Source of the DNA: Mesorhabditis belari
Lineage: Eukaryota; Nematoda; Chromadorea; Rhabditida; Rhabditidae
Length of the DNA stretch: 64,000 bases
Reading direction: 5' to 3'
Assembly (NCBI GenBank): GCA_958450365.1
Contig: CAUEEP010000920.1
Location: 1,203,501 to 1,267,500, forward strand
The position numbers were made by a program, and so were the translations under genes. Below the pieces are notes generated by a model that searched no databases, was not told the origin of the DNA, and was given only the letters and a program-made list of their open reading frames with translations. Position 1 is the first letter of the stretch. Each line of letters begins with the position of its first letter. Shown here one piece after another: positions 34,494-43,590 of the stretch.

Positions 34494-34640
34494 AATACAG
34501 TACTGGACAAAGAACTATCATATTTGAAAAAAAAGATCGTCACTTTCGCGCGTCTGTAACTCCCTTGTCTTTGAGTTTAAACTATTATTGTTATATATTT
34601 TCTGAAAGCTCTTTTCAAGGGCTACACAATGGTTAAGCGG
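34494..34640. repeat. Solo terminal repeat of the Tc3-like element
   Basis: CAGTACTGGACAAAGAACTA through AAGGGCTACACAATGG matches the left terminal repeat of the element at 41559. Confidence 0.75.
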
Positions 34641-34789
34641 CTGAATATCTTTAAAAGGGGCCGTATATAGAGTATATAAAATTTTATCCCACCGGATCTT
34701 AAAATTTTACCACCCCGGATATCGAAAGACCCCGCGGATACTCCACAAGTACCGAATCATTCATTGTGAACACACAGCAATCCATTTAC

Positions 34790-35420
34790 AAATCGATGAC
34801 AATTCTTTCAGTTCAAAAATTTGAAGTTTTTTGAACTTTAAATTGCAAAAAGGAGGGCCGCTGTTTGTTCCTTGTGCGTGGGCCCAATCGCGCTCGATCT
34901 GGGATACTAGGCTTGGTCATATAGTTCCCTTTCCACCCTTCAAATCGGAAGCGTCCATTTCGGGTCATCCGGTAACCAATCCGTTGTCTGCCCCATGTGG
35001 TCACCGCTTCCCAAAACTAAGTTCGGCTGTAGAACTGGTCAACCCAGTTCCGGCTCATTTTGACCATTATGGCAGGTTCTCTGTCGGTCGGAATGGGATC
35101 CCAAGTGCCTGTAAAAGGGTGCTGAAGGGAGCCGCTGTGAATTTTTGGATTTATCCCAAGGATTTCGGTTCGCAGGGGCAGCAAAAACTCAGAAAACGAA
35201 TGGCGTGACTGTTACCAGAAACACAGTTTCCAGAAAATGGTCATTTTTGAGCTTTAAACTTAAAAGTCACCCAAGTCCCCAATAATCAATCCAATTCAAA
35301 ATCTTTTTGCACTATTTTGTAGAGAAAATTCAAGGCTTTCGAACAGTATACAACACTTATTGACTGAGACTTACAATCTTTTTATTTTTCAAAAGATATT
35401 TGAGCGCTGGTTTAAATATG
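34790..35420. repeat. Unclassified cassette, copy 1
   Basis: Begins TTCAAAAATTTGAAG, carries the 125-codon frame (34831-35208), and ends in ACCCAAGTCCCCAATAATCA plus a tail with TTTTGTAGAGAAAATTCAAGG. The central part is GC-richer than the surroundings. Copies at 36345-36830 (inverted), 38310-38910 (direct), and a truncated one at 37830-37975. Confidence 0.75.
34831..35208 (+). CDS. Recurrent 125-codon frame, unassigned, copy 1
   Basis: The frame (MNFKLQKGGPLFVPCAWAQS...GIPSACKRVLKGAAVNFWIY) stays open and nearly identical in three separate copies here, with scattered point differences (L/T, Y/H, S/P). The opposite strand also has an open stretch (WGRQRIGYRMTRNGRFRFEG), but that strand has a TAG upstream in all copies. 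No domain, signal peptide or transposase motif is recognised. It may be a captured host exon, a transposon-encoded accessory frame, or chance openness in GC-rich DNA. Confidence 0.35.
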   Translation: MNFKLQKGGPLFVPCAWAQSRSIWDTRLGHIVPFPPFKSEASISGHPVTNPLSAPCGHRFPKLSSAVELVNPVPAHFDHYGRFSVGRNGIPSACKRVLKGAAVNFWIYPKDFGSQGQQKLRKRMA

Positions 35421-36344
35421 AATTCTAAAAATATGAATAAAAATATGTTGCGATACAGTGTGATTTCCAAAGCAGTGTCTAGTTTTATTTTATATTGATT
35501 AGAAGCCTTCCAATCTCGGTTTTCAAGATAAATCAACAGGATTCGTAAGACTAAAAAGAGAGGTTAAAGTACGGCTGATTAATTAAAATGTAATATTCAC
35601 GAAGGACTGTAGCTGATATTGTGAAAAGAGCTTATATTAATGGGTATCCATTTTGTCCACTACATTAAACCTGTCCACTAAATTAAACCATTTCCAATCT
35701 GATCGTCAATAGTTGTACAACGGAAAACAACAATTTGTTCACTTTAACGGCTATTTTTAGAGGTTTTTCGACCAAAAGATAGAGGTTAAAAAATTCTACT
35801 TTTGTGTAGCAAAAAATCCTCAAAAAGTAGCCGTTCAAGTGGTCGAATCCCGTTTTTCCGTTGTACACCTGTTGACAACTAAACCCAAATTGAAAAGCTT
35901 TAGTCTAAATAGCACTTCATCATACTATACTCTTTAAAATTGGGACGATTTTCTTTGCTTGTGGCTATTTTCGAGACTGTTGGCAATAAGAGTTTTCAGT
36001 GTTAAGGGAAATAGCAAGTAGATATTCATATTTATTAGAATTCATATTTAAACCATCACTCACATATCTCTCCAAAAATAAAAAGTTTGCAAGCGTCAGC
36101 CAATAAGTGTTGTATACTGTTCGAAAGCGCTGAATCTCCTCTAAAAAATAGTGCAAAAAGATTTTGAATTGGATTGATTATTGGGGACTTGGGTGTTAAA
36201 AAGTAGTCGCAGTTCGAGTTTCAACCTGGGTACCTGCGTCTGCTTGTAACTATCGCTTCCAAGGATCTTTTCGCTTGAAATTTATCCAGTATAACAAGGA
36301 TATAAATTACTCAAGAGATTTTGAATTGGATTGATTATTGGGGA
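35421..36344. other. Repeat-derived spacer between cassette copies
   Basis: Mirror-image fragments of the cassette tail occur at 36090-36180 (TTGTATACTGTTCGAAAGCG), and GTAGTCGCAG...CTGCTTGTAACTATCGCTTC at 36205-36290 recurs at 36855-36940 and inverted at 37270-37370. No gene. Confidence 0.5.
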
Positions 36345-36830
36345 CTTGGGTGACTTTTAAGTTCAAAGGTCAAAAATGATCATTTTCTGGAAAATGTGTT
36401 TCTCGTAACAGCCACGACATTAGTTCCATGAGTTTTTGCTGCCCCTGCGGACCGAAATCCTTGGGATGAATCCAAAAATTCACAGCGGCTCCCTTCAGCA
36501 CCCTTTTACAGGCACTTGGGATCCCATTCCGACCGACAGAGAACCTGCCATAATGGTCAAAATGAGCCGGAACTGGGTTGACCAGTTCTACAGCCGAAGT
36601 TAGTTTTGGGAAGCGGTGACCACATGGGGCAGACAACGGATTGGTTACCGGATGACCCGAAATGGACGCTTCCGATTTGAAGGGTGGAAAGGGAACTATA
36701 TGACCAAGCCTAGTATCCCAGATCGAGCGCGATTGGGCCCACGCACAAGGAACAAACAGCGGCCCTCCTTTTTGCAATTTAAAGTTCAAAAAACTTCAAA
36801 TTTTTGAACAGAGAAATTGCAACTGAGGTT
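36345..36830. repeat. Unclassified cassette, copy 2 (inverted)
   Basis: Inverse of copy 1; the frame reads 36789-36370 on the minus strand and extends 14 codons further (MELMSWLLRETHFPE) because of a changed 3' end. Confidence 0.7.
36370..36789 (-). CDS. Recurrent frame, unassigned, copy 2
   Basis: 139 codons; the first ~120 match copy 1 with about 4 substitutions. No indel disrupts the frame. See copy 1 for interpretation. Confidence 0.35.
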   Translation of the reverse strand: MNFKLQKGGPLFVPCAWAQSRSIWDTRLGHIVPFPPFKSEASISGHPVTNPLSAPCGHRFPKLTSAVELVNPVPAHFDHYGRFSVGRNGIPSACKRVLKGAAVNFWIHPKDFGPQGQQKLMELMSWLLRETHFPENDHF

Positions 36831-38309
36831 TTGGGGACTTGGGTGTTAAAAAGTAGTCGCAGGTCGGGTTTCAACCTGGGTACCCGCCTCTGCTTGTAAC
36901 TATCGCTTCCAAGGATCTTTTCGCTTGAAATTTATCCAGTATAACAAGGATATAAATTACTCAATATTTATATAAAAAACTCAAACGACCAGCTCAGATT
37001 CGATCGAGATATGAGGATCCAAAGCTGAAAGTAACCGCCTAAAATTTGGCCTAAAATTACTTTCTTTCGAAAAACAAAGATTTAGCTAGAAGACGAACAA
37101 ACAAAAGGATTTCTTTTCTTTTATATTATTTTCAAATTACTTGAATTAGTGGTATTTTTTAACGAAAAATCCGGCCATGGCTATTACCAGAAACACATTT
37201 TTGACCTTACAACTTAAAAATCACCCACCCAAGTCCCCAATAATCAATCTAATTCAAAATCTTTTGAATAATGTATATCCTTATTATACTGGATAAATTT
37301 CAAGCGAAAAGATCCTTTGAAGCGATAGTTACCAGCAGACGCAGGTACCCAGGTTGAAAATCGACCTGCAATCACTTTTTAACACCCAAGTCCTCAATAA
37401 TCAATCCAATTCAAAATCTTTTTGCATTATTTTGTAGAGGAGATTCAAGGCTTTCTAATAGTATACAACACTTATTGGCTGAGACTTACAATCTTTTGAT
37501 TTTTCGAAAGATATGTGAGCGCTGATTTCATTCCCATCACTTTCATTCCCATATAAGGTGTGAGATTTACTCGATTCACGAAAAGAGCTCTTGAAATAGC
37601 TGCTATTTAAAGGTTTTCAAGACGTTTAAATTGTTTTGAAAAAGTTTAAATTGAAAAACATAAGCTACAAAGAAGAGATGAGATATTACTTGAGAAATTA
37701 GAATCATTCTTCAATGGGAAATATATTGCAATCATTGATTTTGGATTGATTTTGGTTTGATTTTGTATAAGAAAAAGATTAAAACTAACACTGTCAATCG
37801 ATTCCCCAACCACGAAAACCCCGGTTGCAATTTTTCAGTTTAAAAATTTGCAGTTCTTGAACTTTAAAATGCAAAACGGAAGATCGCTCTTTGTTCCCTA
37901 AGCGCGAGACAATCGCGCTCGATCTGGGATACTAGGCTTGGTCATATAGTTCCCTTTTCACTCCTTTCAAATTCAACAAATAAAGTAGCAGTGGTGTTGA
38001 ACTGAAAACTTTCAAAGACAAGATAAACTTATAGTGTTAGGATTAAGAAGAACTAGACTTATATTCAAATTGCTTAGAGTTATTTAGATAAATAATGGAT
38101 TACGGTATCCGGTGAGATCACAGCTAGAATATGCAATCCGAGAGCAGCAAAAATTAATTATTAGAACGAGAGAAATTAGAACCATTCTTCAATGGGAAAT
38201 CTATTGAATTCATTGATTTTAGATTGATTTCCTATAAGAAAAGACTGCCAATCGTCAATTAAAACTAACACTGTCAATCGATTCCCCAACCACGAAAACC
38301 CCGGTTGCA
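36831..38309. other. Nested fragments of the cassette family
   Basis: Includes a truncated, diverged cassette start at 37830-37975 (CGATCTGGGATACTAGGCTT) and a duplicated boundary CGATTCCCCAACCACGAAAA at 37799 and 38279. No gene recognised. Confidence 0.5.
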
Positions 38310-38910
38310 ATCTTTCGGTTCAAAATCTTTAAATTGCAAAAAGGAGGGCCGCTGTTTGTTCCTTGTGCGTGGGCCCAATCGCGCTCGATCTGGGATACTA
38401 GGCTTGGTCATATAGTTCCCTTTCCACCCTTCAAATCGGAAGCGTCCATTTCGGGTCATCCGGTAACCAATCCGTTGTCTGCCCCATGTGGTCACCGCTT
38501 CCCAAAACTAACTTCGGCTGTAGAACTGGTCAACCCAGTTCCGGCTCATTTTGACCATTATGGCAGGTTCTCTGTCGGTCGGAATGGGATCCCAAGTGCC
38601 TGTAAAAGGGTGCTGAAGGGAGCCGCTGTGAATTTTTGGATTCATCCCAAGGATTTCGGTCCGCAGGGGCAGCAAAAACTCAGGAAACGAATGGCGTGAC
38701 TGTTACCAGAAACACAGTTTCCAGAAAATGGTCATTTTTGGGCTTTAAACTTAAAAGTCGCCCAAGTCCCCAATAATCAATCCAATTCAAAATCTTTTTG
38801 CACTATTTTGTAGAGAAGATTCAAGGCTTTCAAACAGTATAAACACTTATTGGCTGAGACTTACAATCTTTTTATTTTTCGAAAGATATGTGAGCGCTGA
38901 TTTCATTCCT
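38310..38910. repeat. Unclassified cassette, copy 3
   Basis: Direct orientation, same order as copy 1, ending in TTTTGTAGAGAAGATTCAAGG and GCTGAGACTTACAATC. Confidence 0.7.
38334..38699 (+). CDS. Recurrent frame, unassigned, copy 3
   Basis: 121 codons, open to the same TGA as copy 1; matches copies 1 and 2 except at a few positions. See copy 1. Confidence 0.35.
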   Translation: MQKGGPLFVPCAWAQSRSIWDTRLGHIVPFPPFKSEASISGHPVTNPLSAPCGHRFPKLTSAVELVNPVPAHFDHYGRFSVGRNGIPSACKRVLKGAAVNFWIHPKDFGPQGQQKLRKRMA

Positions 38911-39162
38911 ATCTCTCTAATAGGTTCAGAGTTTAAATAATCACAAGAACCAAAAGTCTGAGCTTTCCAAAGAAATTTTAGTGTAGAATGTAGAGAACAT
39001 ACTAAATCAGTATGCAAAATCTTAAAAGCTAAAGAAAAAGCTGAAAAGAAGTGCCGAAAAGAGATCACAAAAACCAAAACGGCTCTCAAAACAATTTTTT
39101 AGGTCAGAACCATCTCAAATTACTTTAACTTTTTGCTTTTAAACCTTTTAAACTCGTCAAAC

Positions 39163-39217
39163 CTTGAAGCAGAATGGTCAGCGCAAGGACAGCCAAAAGT
39201 TCTTTGGGAAATGCCAT
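39163..39217 (-). CDS. Isolated first exon coding a signal peptide
   Basis: ATG at 39217-39215 opens MAFPKELLAVLALTILLQ, a typical signal peptide, and reaches a donor-like GTTTGACG in phase 1. Downstream on the minus strand is the cassette insertion at 38310-38910 and no convincing second exon. Probably a secreted-protein gene destroyed by the insertion. Confidence 0.3.
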
Positions 39218-39569
39218 AGTCGAAGATTGATTTAGAGGGGGAAAATGTTGATTTCTAATTGTAGAGACGAGAAAATTGTAGAGACTTAAAGCCGACTTTA
39301 GATTGGATTTGCTAAATGTTTTTTTTGTGTAAATTGAAAATACTTATTCTCGTAATCTTTTTACCTTGCTCACCCAAACAACTTTTGTTTTTGCCTTTCA
39401 CTTTACCCATTTATAATTTGATTTTTTCGAATGAAAAGTCAGAAATGAGTGTTTTGTTGATTGAAATTTGGTGCTTGAGCTATAGAAATGTGTTTCGGCT
39501 TGCAAATTATTGAGAATTATTGAAAAACTAACTCAATTCTCCTCTACAAATCTTTGCTTTTTCTGTTCA
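39218..39569. other. Gene-free interval
   Basis: Upstream of the isolated signal-peptide exon. Short frames only. Confidence 0.45.
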
Positions 39570-39716
39570 CTTTACCAAAGTATTCTGTTCACTATACCAA
39601 AGTATTCTGTTTACTATACCAAAGTATTCTGTTCACTATCCCAAAGTATTCTGTTTACTATACCAAAGTATTCTGTTCACTATCCCAAAGTATTCTGTTT
39701 ACTATACCAAAGTACT
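39570..39716. repeat. 22-bp minisatellite
   Basis: About seven copies of CTATACCAAAGTATTCTGTT+TA with C/A and C/T variants. Confidence 0.9.
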
Positions 39717-40689
39717 TGCTTCAAGAGCTTTATGGTGGTATAAAAAATTTCTGAAAGAACTTATTTTTGATGAACAAAATTGAGACTTTACAAGTCTTCA
39801 AATAACGAATAAAGAATGGTAAAGAAATTGGAATTGAATTGAAGACATTGAGGGGGAATTGAAGAGAGTTGTATAAAAGCTGATCTTAGATTTTTGATGC
39901 TTCTGTAGTATGAGTATTGGGTAAGTTTGTGGATAGCATAAGAGTCATATAGTGCGTCTCAAAATGATGGTTTCATCCCAAAATTATGGTTATACAAAGC
40001 TGCCTTAGTTATCACTTATAAAGTGATAACTAAGGCAAAACAAGATGTAAATTTGAAAGTATTCAAAATGGGCAAGGAAAAATTTGGATTTACAAAGCTT
40101 ATACCCACCGTACTACCACCGTACTTGTTACAAGAAGCGCCCCCGCCCTCCTGGGGCGTTGGGGCGTTTATTAGAGGGCTGAGACGTTTAGTAGAGGGTA
40201 ATCCGGTACATTGTTTTGTTACAGGCTACGATTTTTCCCTCCCCTCCTTGCTCCTATTACGTGTATTAAGGTAGTGACAATCAAAGGAAAACCACAATTC
40301 AATCAACTAGCTTCTTTATCGATTCTTGTTCTCAAAGAGGTATTTTTTATTTGTTAACATGATCAAATAAGCATTGGACAAGCGTTTTAAGTTGACAAAC
40401 TGTCTTTTATGATTTTCGTCTTCATAAATATTACTACATTTTTTCAAATTCAAGAAGCGTTCATCTTAACGTAACGTTTTGAAACAAATATTTTCAGTTG
40501 CAAGCCACGTTAAATACCAATAGGACAAAGTAAAGTATTGAACTTCAAATTGAACCATACATTCTCCAAAGAATCATAACAGGAAATCGAAATTTAAAAA
40601 AAGATTCTCATTTGTAAGTTATGTTTAAATTTTTGAGATTGTAAGAAATAATTGTAAGCTAGTTTACTCTTATAAATCGATCAATTTAT
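39717..40689. other. Interval with a perfect short palindrome
   Basis: TGCCTTAGTTATCACTT ATA AAGTGATAACTAAGGCA occupies about 40000-40036 (17-bp arms). A GC-rich stretch with GCGCCCCCGCCCTCCTGGGG is near 40137. No gene recognised. Confidence 0.5.
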
Positions 40690-41460
40690 GCTAAGATTTA
40701 TGCATATTTATGCATAGTCTCGAGACCTTTAAATTATTTGTAGATGATCTTGATCTTGAAGCTCTAGTGGATCCTTGACGTTATCTGTGCTACCCATACT
40801 GTATTCTCTCTAATAGTAGTGCACTCTCTAATAGTATTGTGGTTCGAGAGGGAGTTGAAAAAATAGTAGTGCACCCTCGAAAATTTGAATTTCTGGTGCT
40901 TCTTTTTCATCTAAACCTTTTTGACTTTGTTTATGTGACATTCTAAAGCTATTCAAGCAAGCAAAAGTGAGACTTTTTTTATTCATTTATTAACTTTTCT
41001 TCACATGAAAAAGTTAGCAAAAAATCTAAAATTGTTGTGCAAAGTGCAAAAACACCTTTTTGTTGTTTGTCAAGACACAAATTGTCAACTCGCCGACCCA
41101 CAACTGTATGTCAAAAGGAGCCAAAGGAGCCACGTGAAAGAATTGCAAGAATTTTTGAAACAAATCTTATATCTGTCTTACTTTGGTAAATGATAAAACT
41201 CTTTAATAGTAGAGTGCACCCTCTAATAGTATTGCGATCCAGGAGGGGGTTGAAAAAATAGTAGTGCGCACTATTATTAGCGAGAATACGGTATATTACA
41301 TATATTATATCGTGTTGCTTTTTATCCGCCCTTTTCGTGTTGTGTGTATGAATTCATGTGTTTTAATCTTAAATATTTATCACGCACTTTATCGCGGGTC
41401 TTGGTCAAGCGCACTTTATCTCTAGGTCCTGAATAAATTATCTATATCTATATATATATA
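40690..41460 (+). mobile_element. LINE-like 3' end interrupted by a TIR element
   Basis: Coding tail SLETFKLFVDDLDLEALVDP then TGA (about 40718-40779), a 3' part that continues after the interruption at 41294, and an end rich in TATCTATATATATA. The uninterrupted sister copy is at 45381-45630 (minus). The class (non-LTR retrotransposon) is inferred from the coding-tail plus short 3' UTR plus simple-repeat end. Confidence 0.5.
40799..41291. mobile_element. 493-bp TIR element inserted in the LINE-like tail
   Basis: Ends CTGTATTCTCTCTAATAGTA and ...TATTATTAGCGAGAATACGG, flanked by TA duplication (40797-40798 and 41292-41293). Removing it with one TA restores the sequence seen at the empty site 45381-45630. 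No transposase. Confidence 0.85.
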
Positions 41461-41558
41461 CCGTAAATACTGTAATAGTACCCCACCCCCATAATGGAGG
41501 TGCGGAGTGTTGCGTAGTCTAGCTTTGAACGAGTTTTTCTCGACACTGGTTTATGCTA

Positions 41559-42845
41559 CAGTACTGGACAATGAAATATCATATTTGAAAAACGATCGTC
41601 ACTTTCGCGCGTCTGTAACTTCCTTGTCTTTGAGTTTAAACTATTAGTGTTATACATTTTCTGAAAGCTCTTTTCAAGGGCTACACAATGGTAATATTAA
41701 TATTTAGAAATATGATATTTTTTGACGCATTTCAGCGCGCACAAGATGGGATACTCAAAATTGTTGATTTTCAAAGCCGTTTTTCTTTATGATAGAGTGC
41801 TGGAATCGCTCTGAAACTATGATTTTCGGAATCTACGCAAAAATTTACCTTAGAATCATCAATATTTGTAAAATTTTATCACAGTTTCATAGCGAAAAAA
41901 TCCACATTTGCGAAATTCTCACTTCTTGAGCGGTTCTTCACAAAAATTGTGTTGCGTGCAACTTTGAATGTTTTTCTTTCTTTGCCTTGGGTAAAATGAT
42001 AATAATTACTGTTTTTAGGAGCAATGGAAAAGCAACGAGGATGCAAGGATCTTCATGTGCTTACACAACAAGCAATCCTTATCGGCAAAAAGCAAGGTCT
42101 TAGCCAGAACCAGTTATCGGAACAGTTTACCGTCTCTCAGTCGGTTGACTCCAGATTTCTATAACGATCTAAAGTTCGAAAAGTCGAAACTTGAGCGACG
42201 AACTAAGAATCTCAAAGCCGGCAATGCCGATGAGAGGTTTGCACAATTGGAGCAGGCTTGGAATTCAATCGCCGTCAGCTTCATCACTAATCTTCTTGAT
42301 TCAATGCCTCGGCGATGTCAAGCTGTAATCGACGCTAAAGGATTTGCTACTAAATACTGAAAGCCCATTGTGTGCTCTGGGGTTTTCTCATTATTGTTAC
42401 TGTTTTTGTTACTTTTTAATTTAACTACATTTTTGTTAAATATTTGTTTTCCAGCTTCTTCCTCGCTTGACCGCTCAAGAAGTGAGAATTTCGCAAATGT
42501 GGCTTTTTTCGCTATGAAACTGTGATAAAATTTTACAAATATTGATGATTCTAAGGTAAATTTTTGCGTAGATTCCGAAAATCATAGTTTCAGAGCGATT
42601 CCAGCACTCTATCATAAAGAAAAACGGCTTTGAAAATCAACAATTTTGAGTATCCCATCTTGTGCGCGCTGAAATGCGTCAAAAAATACCATATTTCTAA
42701 ATATTAATATTACCATTGTGTAGCCCTTGAAAAGAACTTTCAGAAAATGTATAACACTAATAGTTTAAACTCAAAGACAAGGAAGCTACAGCCGCGCGAA
42801 AGTGACGATCGTTTTTCAAATATGATATTTCATTGTCCAGTACTG
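41559..42845 (+). mobile_element. Tc3-like transposon with ~385-bp inverted repeats
   Basis: Starts CAGTACTGGACAATGAAATA after TA and ends with the complement before TA. The arms 41559-41945 and 42465-42845 are near-perfect inverse copies, as in Tc3-type elements that have long terminal repeats. 1,287 bp. Confidence 0.85.
42024..42360 (+). pseudogene. Internally deleted Tc1/Tc3-type transposase
   Basis: The N-terminal part from ATG 42024 reads MEKQRGCKDLHVLTQQAILI then GKKQGLSQNQLSEQF, a helix-turn-helix of the Tc1 family type, and stops at TAA near 42163. In another frame the C-terminus survives to TGA 42360: AWNSIAVSFITNLLDSMPRR then CQAVIDAKGFATKY, the characteristic Tc1-family ending. 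The whole catalytic core is gone. Non-autonomous. Confidence 0.8.
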
Positions 42846-43077
42846 TACAATGCGCGCTTAGGTATCAAAAAAATAGTCCTGAATTTCAGCTATTTTTTGA
42901 TACCAAAGACGCATTTTTTGAAAGTACAGGCGCTTTGAAAAAATGAAATACTAAAAAACTTTTGCGACTACGCGACTGTACGAAGGCGGTGGGGTACTAT
43001 TACAGTATTTACGGTATATATATATATATATATGATCATTCAAATGAACTCCTAACAACCAGTTGAACATTTTGCAT

Positions 43078-43525
43078 ATAAATTTCAAGTTTTTGATATC
43101 TTTTGTTACATCTCTTTTCTTCGAGATCTCAGACGGTCATCGACAAAGAGAAAAAAGATACTTTATTCAACATGAATAAGTGGATACAAAACAACGGAGG
43201 ACACAATTTTTACCCCTACAATGTAGTTAAGAAAAAACCCAACTTAATGGGAAAAAGAACACACACTTCGCCAGCGGGATCGAACCCTGGATCTTCCGAT
43301 TAGGAGAGAAGATTCCTAACCAGTCGGCCAACTGGTCAGAAGGTAAGAAATCCGAAAAAAAGTTCTAATAAAAAGAATTCATGAGAGAAAATCTCACAGG
43401 TTACATAAAAATGAAACACTTTTTGAAGTGATAAGTTTTTTTGTTTTAATCTCACAGTTGACATTTTTCACATTTCTTATCCCTTTCACTTTTTCAAAAA
43501 AGAACCACGAAAAATTGATTTTTAG
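43078..43525 (+). pseudogene. Relic last exon of another unc-93-like gene, split by a SINE
   Basis: 43093-43151 and 43350-43435 align with the last exon of gene C (TATCTTTTGTTACATCTCTT; TTCATGAGAGAAAATCTCAC) and the similarity continues into the 3' flank to about 43520. The 3' splice site is lost (TTTTGATATC instead of TTTTAGGTATC). About 198 bp (43152-43349) is inserted. No upstream exons of this paralogue remain; the nested-element block replaces them. Confidence 0.75.
43152..43349 (-). mobile_element. tRNA-derived SINE
   Basis: On the minus strand it begins TGGCCGACTGGTTAGGAATC (A-box-like), has the B box GGTTCGATCCCGC, a unique body, and ends TTGAATAAAGTATCTTTTTT. The insertion point is precise because gene C supplies the uninterrupted sequence. 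Its tail TTGAATAAAGTATCT is shared with the LINE-like 3' end at 45381-45630. Confidence 0.65.
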
Positions 43526-43590
43526 CTATCGGTTAGAGTCATTTTATTACATTCTATAACTTCTGAAACTTTACGACATTCGTTTAACAA

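Larger units (their letters stand above)
31764..34750. mobile_element. Composite element with inverted ends, hosting two other elements
   Basis: Ends GTACTTGTGGAGTATCCGGG and its complement (CCCCGCGGATACTCCACAAG) lie at 31763-31785 and 34728-34750; a second inverted pair, GGGGTAAAATTTTAAGATCC, is at 32140-32160 and 34690-34715. Inside are a mariner (32276-33210) and a hexamer-array MITE (33800-34387). The host element has no coding sequence I recognise. The internal block 31970-32125 is repeated inverted at 19805-19950. Confidence 0.6.
41461..43014. mobile_element. Outer TIR element containing the Tc3-like transposon
   Basis: Inverted ends CCGTAAATACTGTAATAGTA then CCCCAC, flanked by TA within TATATA runs. 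The Tc3-like element occupies most of its length. Confidence 0.75.

Noticed and set aside
40023..40274. 83-codon plus-strand frame
   Set aside because: Starts inside the palindrome, low-complexity middle, no splice support.
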